This document shows, piece by piece, positions 49,705-64,000 of a DNA stretch of 64,000 bases. The position numbers were made by a program, and so were the translations under genes. The stretch is taken from positions 22,462,751 to 22,526,750 of the forward strand of contig NC_036460.1 in NCBI RefSeq assembly GCF_002775205.1. Direction: 5' to 3'. Within the stretch, counting starts at the first letter, position 1. The number at the start of each line of letters is the position of its first letter. Source of the stretch: Xiphophorus maculatus. Its lineage: Eukaryota; Chordata; Actinopteri; Cyprinodontiformes; Poeciliidae. A model generated the notes under the pieces. That model worked only from the letters and a program-made list of their open reading frames with translations. It ran no database searches and was not told the origin of the DNA.

Positions 49705-49712
49705 CAGTAGAG

Positions 49713-49845
49713 TACAGGAGGACCAAATACAAATGCATGTCACATTTTTATGACCTTCTTTTGGAAAAGTAATCAAAAACTACCTTTCCCCTTCCTTCCA
49801 CTTAAGTTTTATATACATCGGCGTTTGTGGTTGTGATGAAGTCTG
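49713..49845 (-). mobile_element. Tc1/mariner-like remnant, right part
   Basis: Continuation of the element interrupted at 48242: 'CCAAATACAAATGCATGTCACA' type sub-terminal sequence and 'CCTTCCTTCCACTTAAGTTTT' occur in the order expected for the distal end of the Tc1-like family. Joining the two sides without the hAT insert gives one collinear element. Confidence 0.5.
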
Positions 49846-49849
49846 GCTC

Positions 49850-50940
49850 CTGTGAAAAGATGTTCCCATTTATCCGCTCGTCCTCGACAACATGTCAGTC
49901 AGCTGTGAAGACGTGCTATAATCTTGATTTCAATTGACTGCTTGATTTTAGGAACTGATGACAGTCAGACTCTCAACACAATAGGAGCAATTTCACCACT
50001 CAGTGACAACTCCTTAGACACAAGACTGATAATCTGTTAGCCGAAGGAAGAAATGTTGGAGGGGGAAAAAAGGTCTGTCAAAAAAAGCTTAGTTTTTAGA
50101 CTTCCTTCAAATTCACAGTGTCATTTATAATTTGCTATGTTTCCCCCCCACCCCATGAGTCTATTATTGCTCCCAACTGGTGGCAATTACTATAAATAGT
50201 ACATTCTTGATAGATCAATACTTCCAATTTTTAAGGCTTTTTCATCTGCAAGACATGGATTTATGGGAATTCATTTGAGAGTAAAAATGGCTTTGACTTC
50301 CGTGCATTCAGGTGAGTAATTACCAGCAAAGAAAGTCTTTTGTTGTAGTAAAAACCCATCGCTTAAAAAGGCATGGTGAGAATATTAAGGCCACTTTTTT
50401 GAAGGCACACATTAGGAAGTTCTGCAGTTCTAATCAGACTATAGGCTGCTTCATATATATTTAACCATGTGGTGAAAAAACCCCTTTAGTTTGTGGTCCA
50501 AGGCCACTTCTTGCTTTGCTGTGATAAAAAATTGCAGCGAGGGAACAAGATCACACTGCCTTTGGTGTCAGTGACAGATTTGACCAGTTCAACTGTGACT
50601 TTTTCAGAGTCTCTAAAACCTTGCTGGGTGAATCAAACATAATTTGAAATCAAAGTGGGTAGCCTTCCAGATATAAAAAAAACCCCCACAAACATTCAAA
50701 GGATGAAAGAGAACCAATAACAGCAGAGGTGAGCGATAAGCAGTTCTGAGGACTCCTGGTTAGAAGAGAAAGAAATTGGATTTAGTGCAGTGAAACTGAC
50801 ACAAAGCAGGTTCCAAGGTTCAAACAGCAGAGCAATGTTCTCGATAGAAAAGTATGTTCTCTGCAAATTTTTATGTCTTCTCACACTCCAGGTAGACTGC
50901 ACCGTCTTCTTTAAAAAAAAGAAAAGGAAAAAAAAGAGTC
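49850..50940. other. Downstream flank / 3' UTR of prkd2
   Basis: No gene recognised. The 3' UTR of prkd2 (minus strand) must begin at 50946 and run downward. I could not identify a convincing polyadenylation signal. Confidence 0.35.
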
Positions 50941-50946
50941 ATGTGG

Positions 50947-63960
<13,014 letters not shown>

Positions 63961-64000
63961 CTTGGAAGATAGAGAAGGACAAAAACTGTAATATTGAAGG

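Overview
The window looks like ray-finned fish (teleost) genomic DNA. It is AT-rich, its genes are split by GT-AG introns, and it carries many Tc1/mariner and hAT transposon remnants, MITEs and microsatellites. The proteins are vertebrate, and one belongs to the fish-expanded very large interferon-inducible GTPase (GVIN) family. I recognise no bacterial, plasmid or CRISPR-like feature. Family assignments come from recalled sequence similarity, not from a search.

Layout. (1) 1-1739, + strand: the last two coding exons of a GVIN-type very large GTPase, cut by the left edge. (2) 1740-23208: a long intergenic stretch with repeats, one Tc1 remnant (about 19376-20150), one hAT-type MITE (22683-22906), an unexplained GC-rich block (about 9590-9975) and a possible 5' untranslated exon ending at 14640. 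(3) 23219-27517, + strand: a complete three-exon, 384-residue class A receptor of the prolactin-releasing-peptide receptor family. (4) 27518-38794: intergenic, with a deleted Tc1 element (about 29445-30270) and a 119-bp duplication. (5) 38795-39832, - strand: an intact 345-residue class A receptor of the GPR4/GPR65/GPR68/GPR132 group, closest to GPR132 (G2A), whose whole CDS lies in one exon behind a splice acceptor. (6) 39873-50946: repeats, including a LINE 3' end, a near-perfect 32-bp-arm hairpin, a 147-bp MITE and a 1454-bp hAT element with a perfect 8-bp target duplication nested in an older Tc1 copy. (7) 50947-63960, - strand: 15 coding exons (668 codons including the stop) of protein kinase D2 (prkd2), from C1b through hinge, PH and kinase domains to the C-terminal PDZ-binding tail. 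The N-terminal exons lie beyond the right edge.

The genes do not form an operon-like unit. They are an immune GTPase, two peptide/lipid/proton-type receptors and a diacylglycerol-activated kinase. Both receptors belong to classes that often signal through Gq or G12/13, which can feed the DAG-PKC-PKD route, but any functional link here is only inference. The most interesting small-scale items are an in-frame 18-nt micro-exon in prkd2, the nested hAT-in-Tc1 insertion, and three unexplained inverted-repeat structures (41526-41606, 26560-26614, 44536-44682). I did not find a convincing new multi-gene system.
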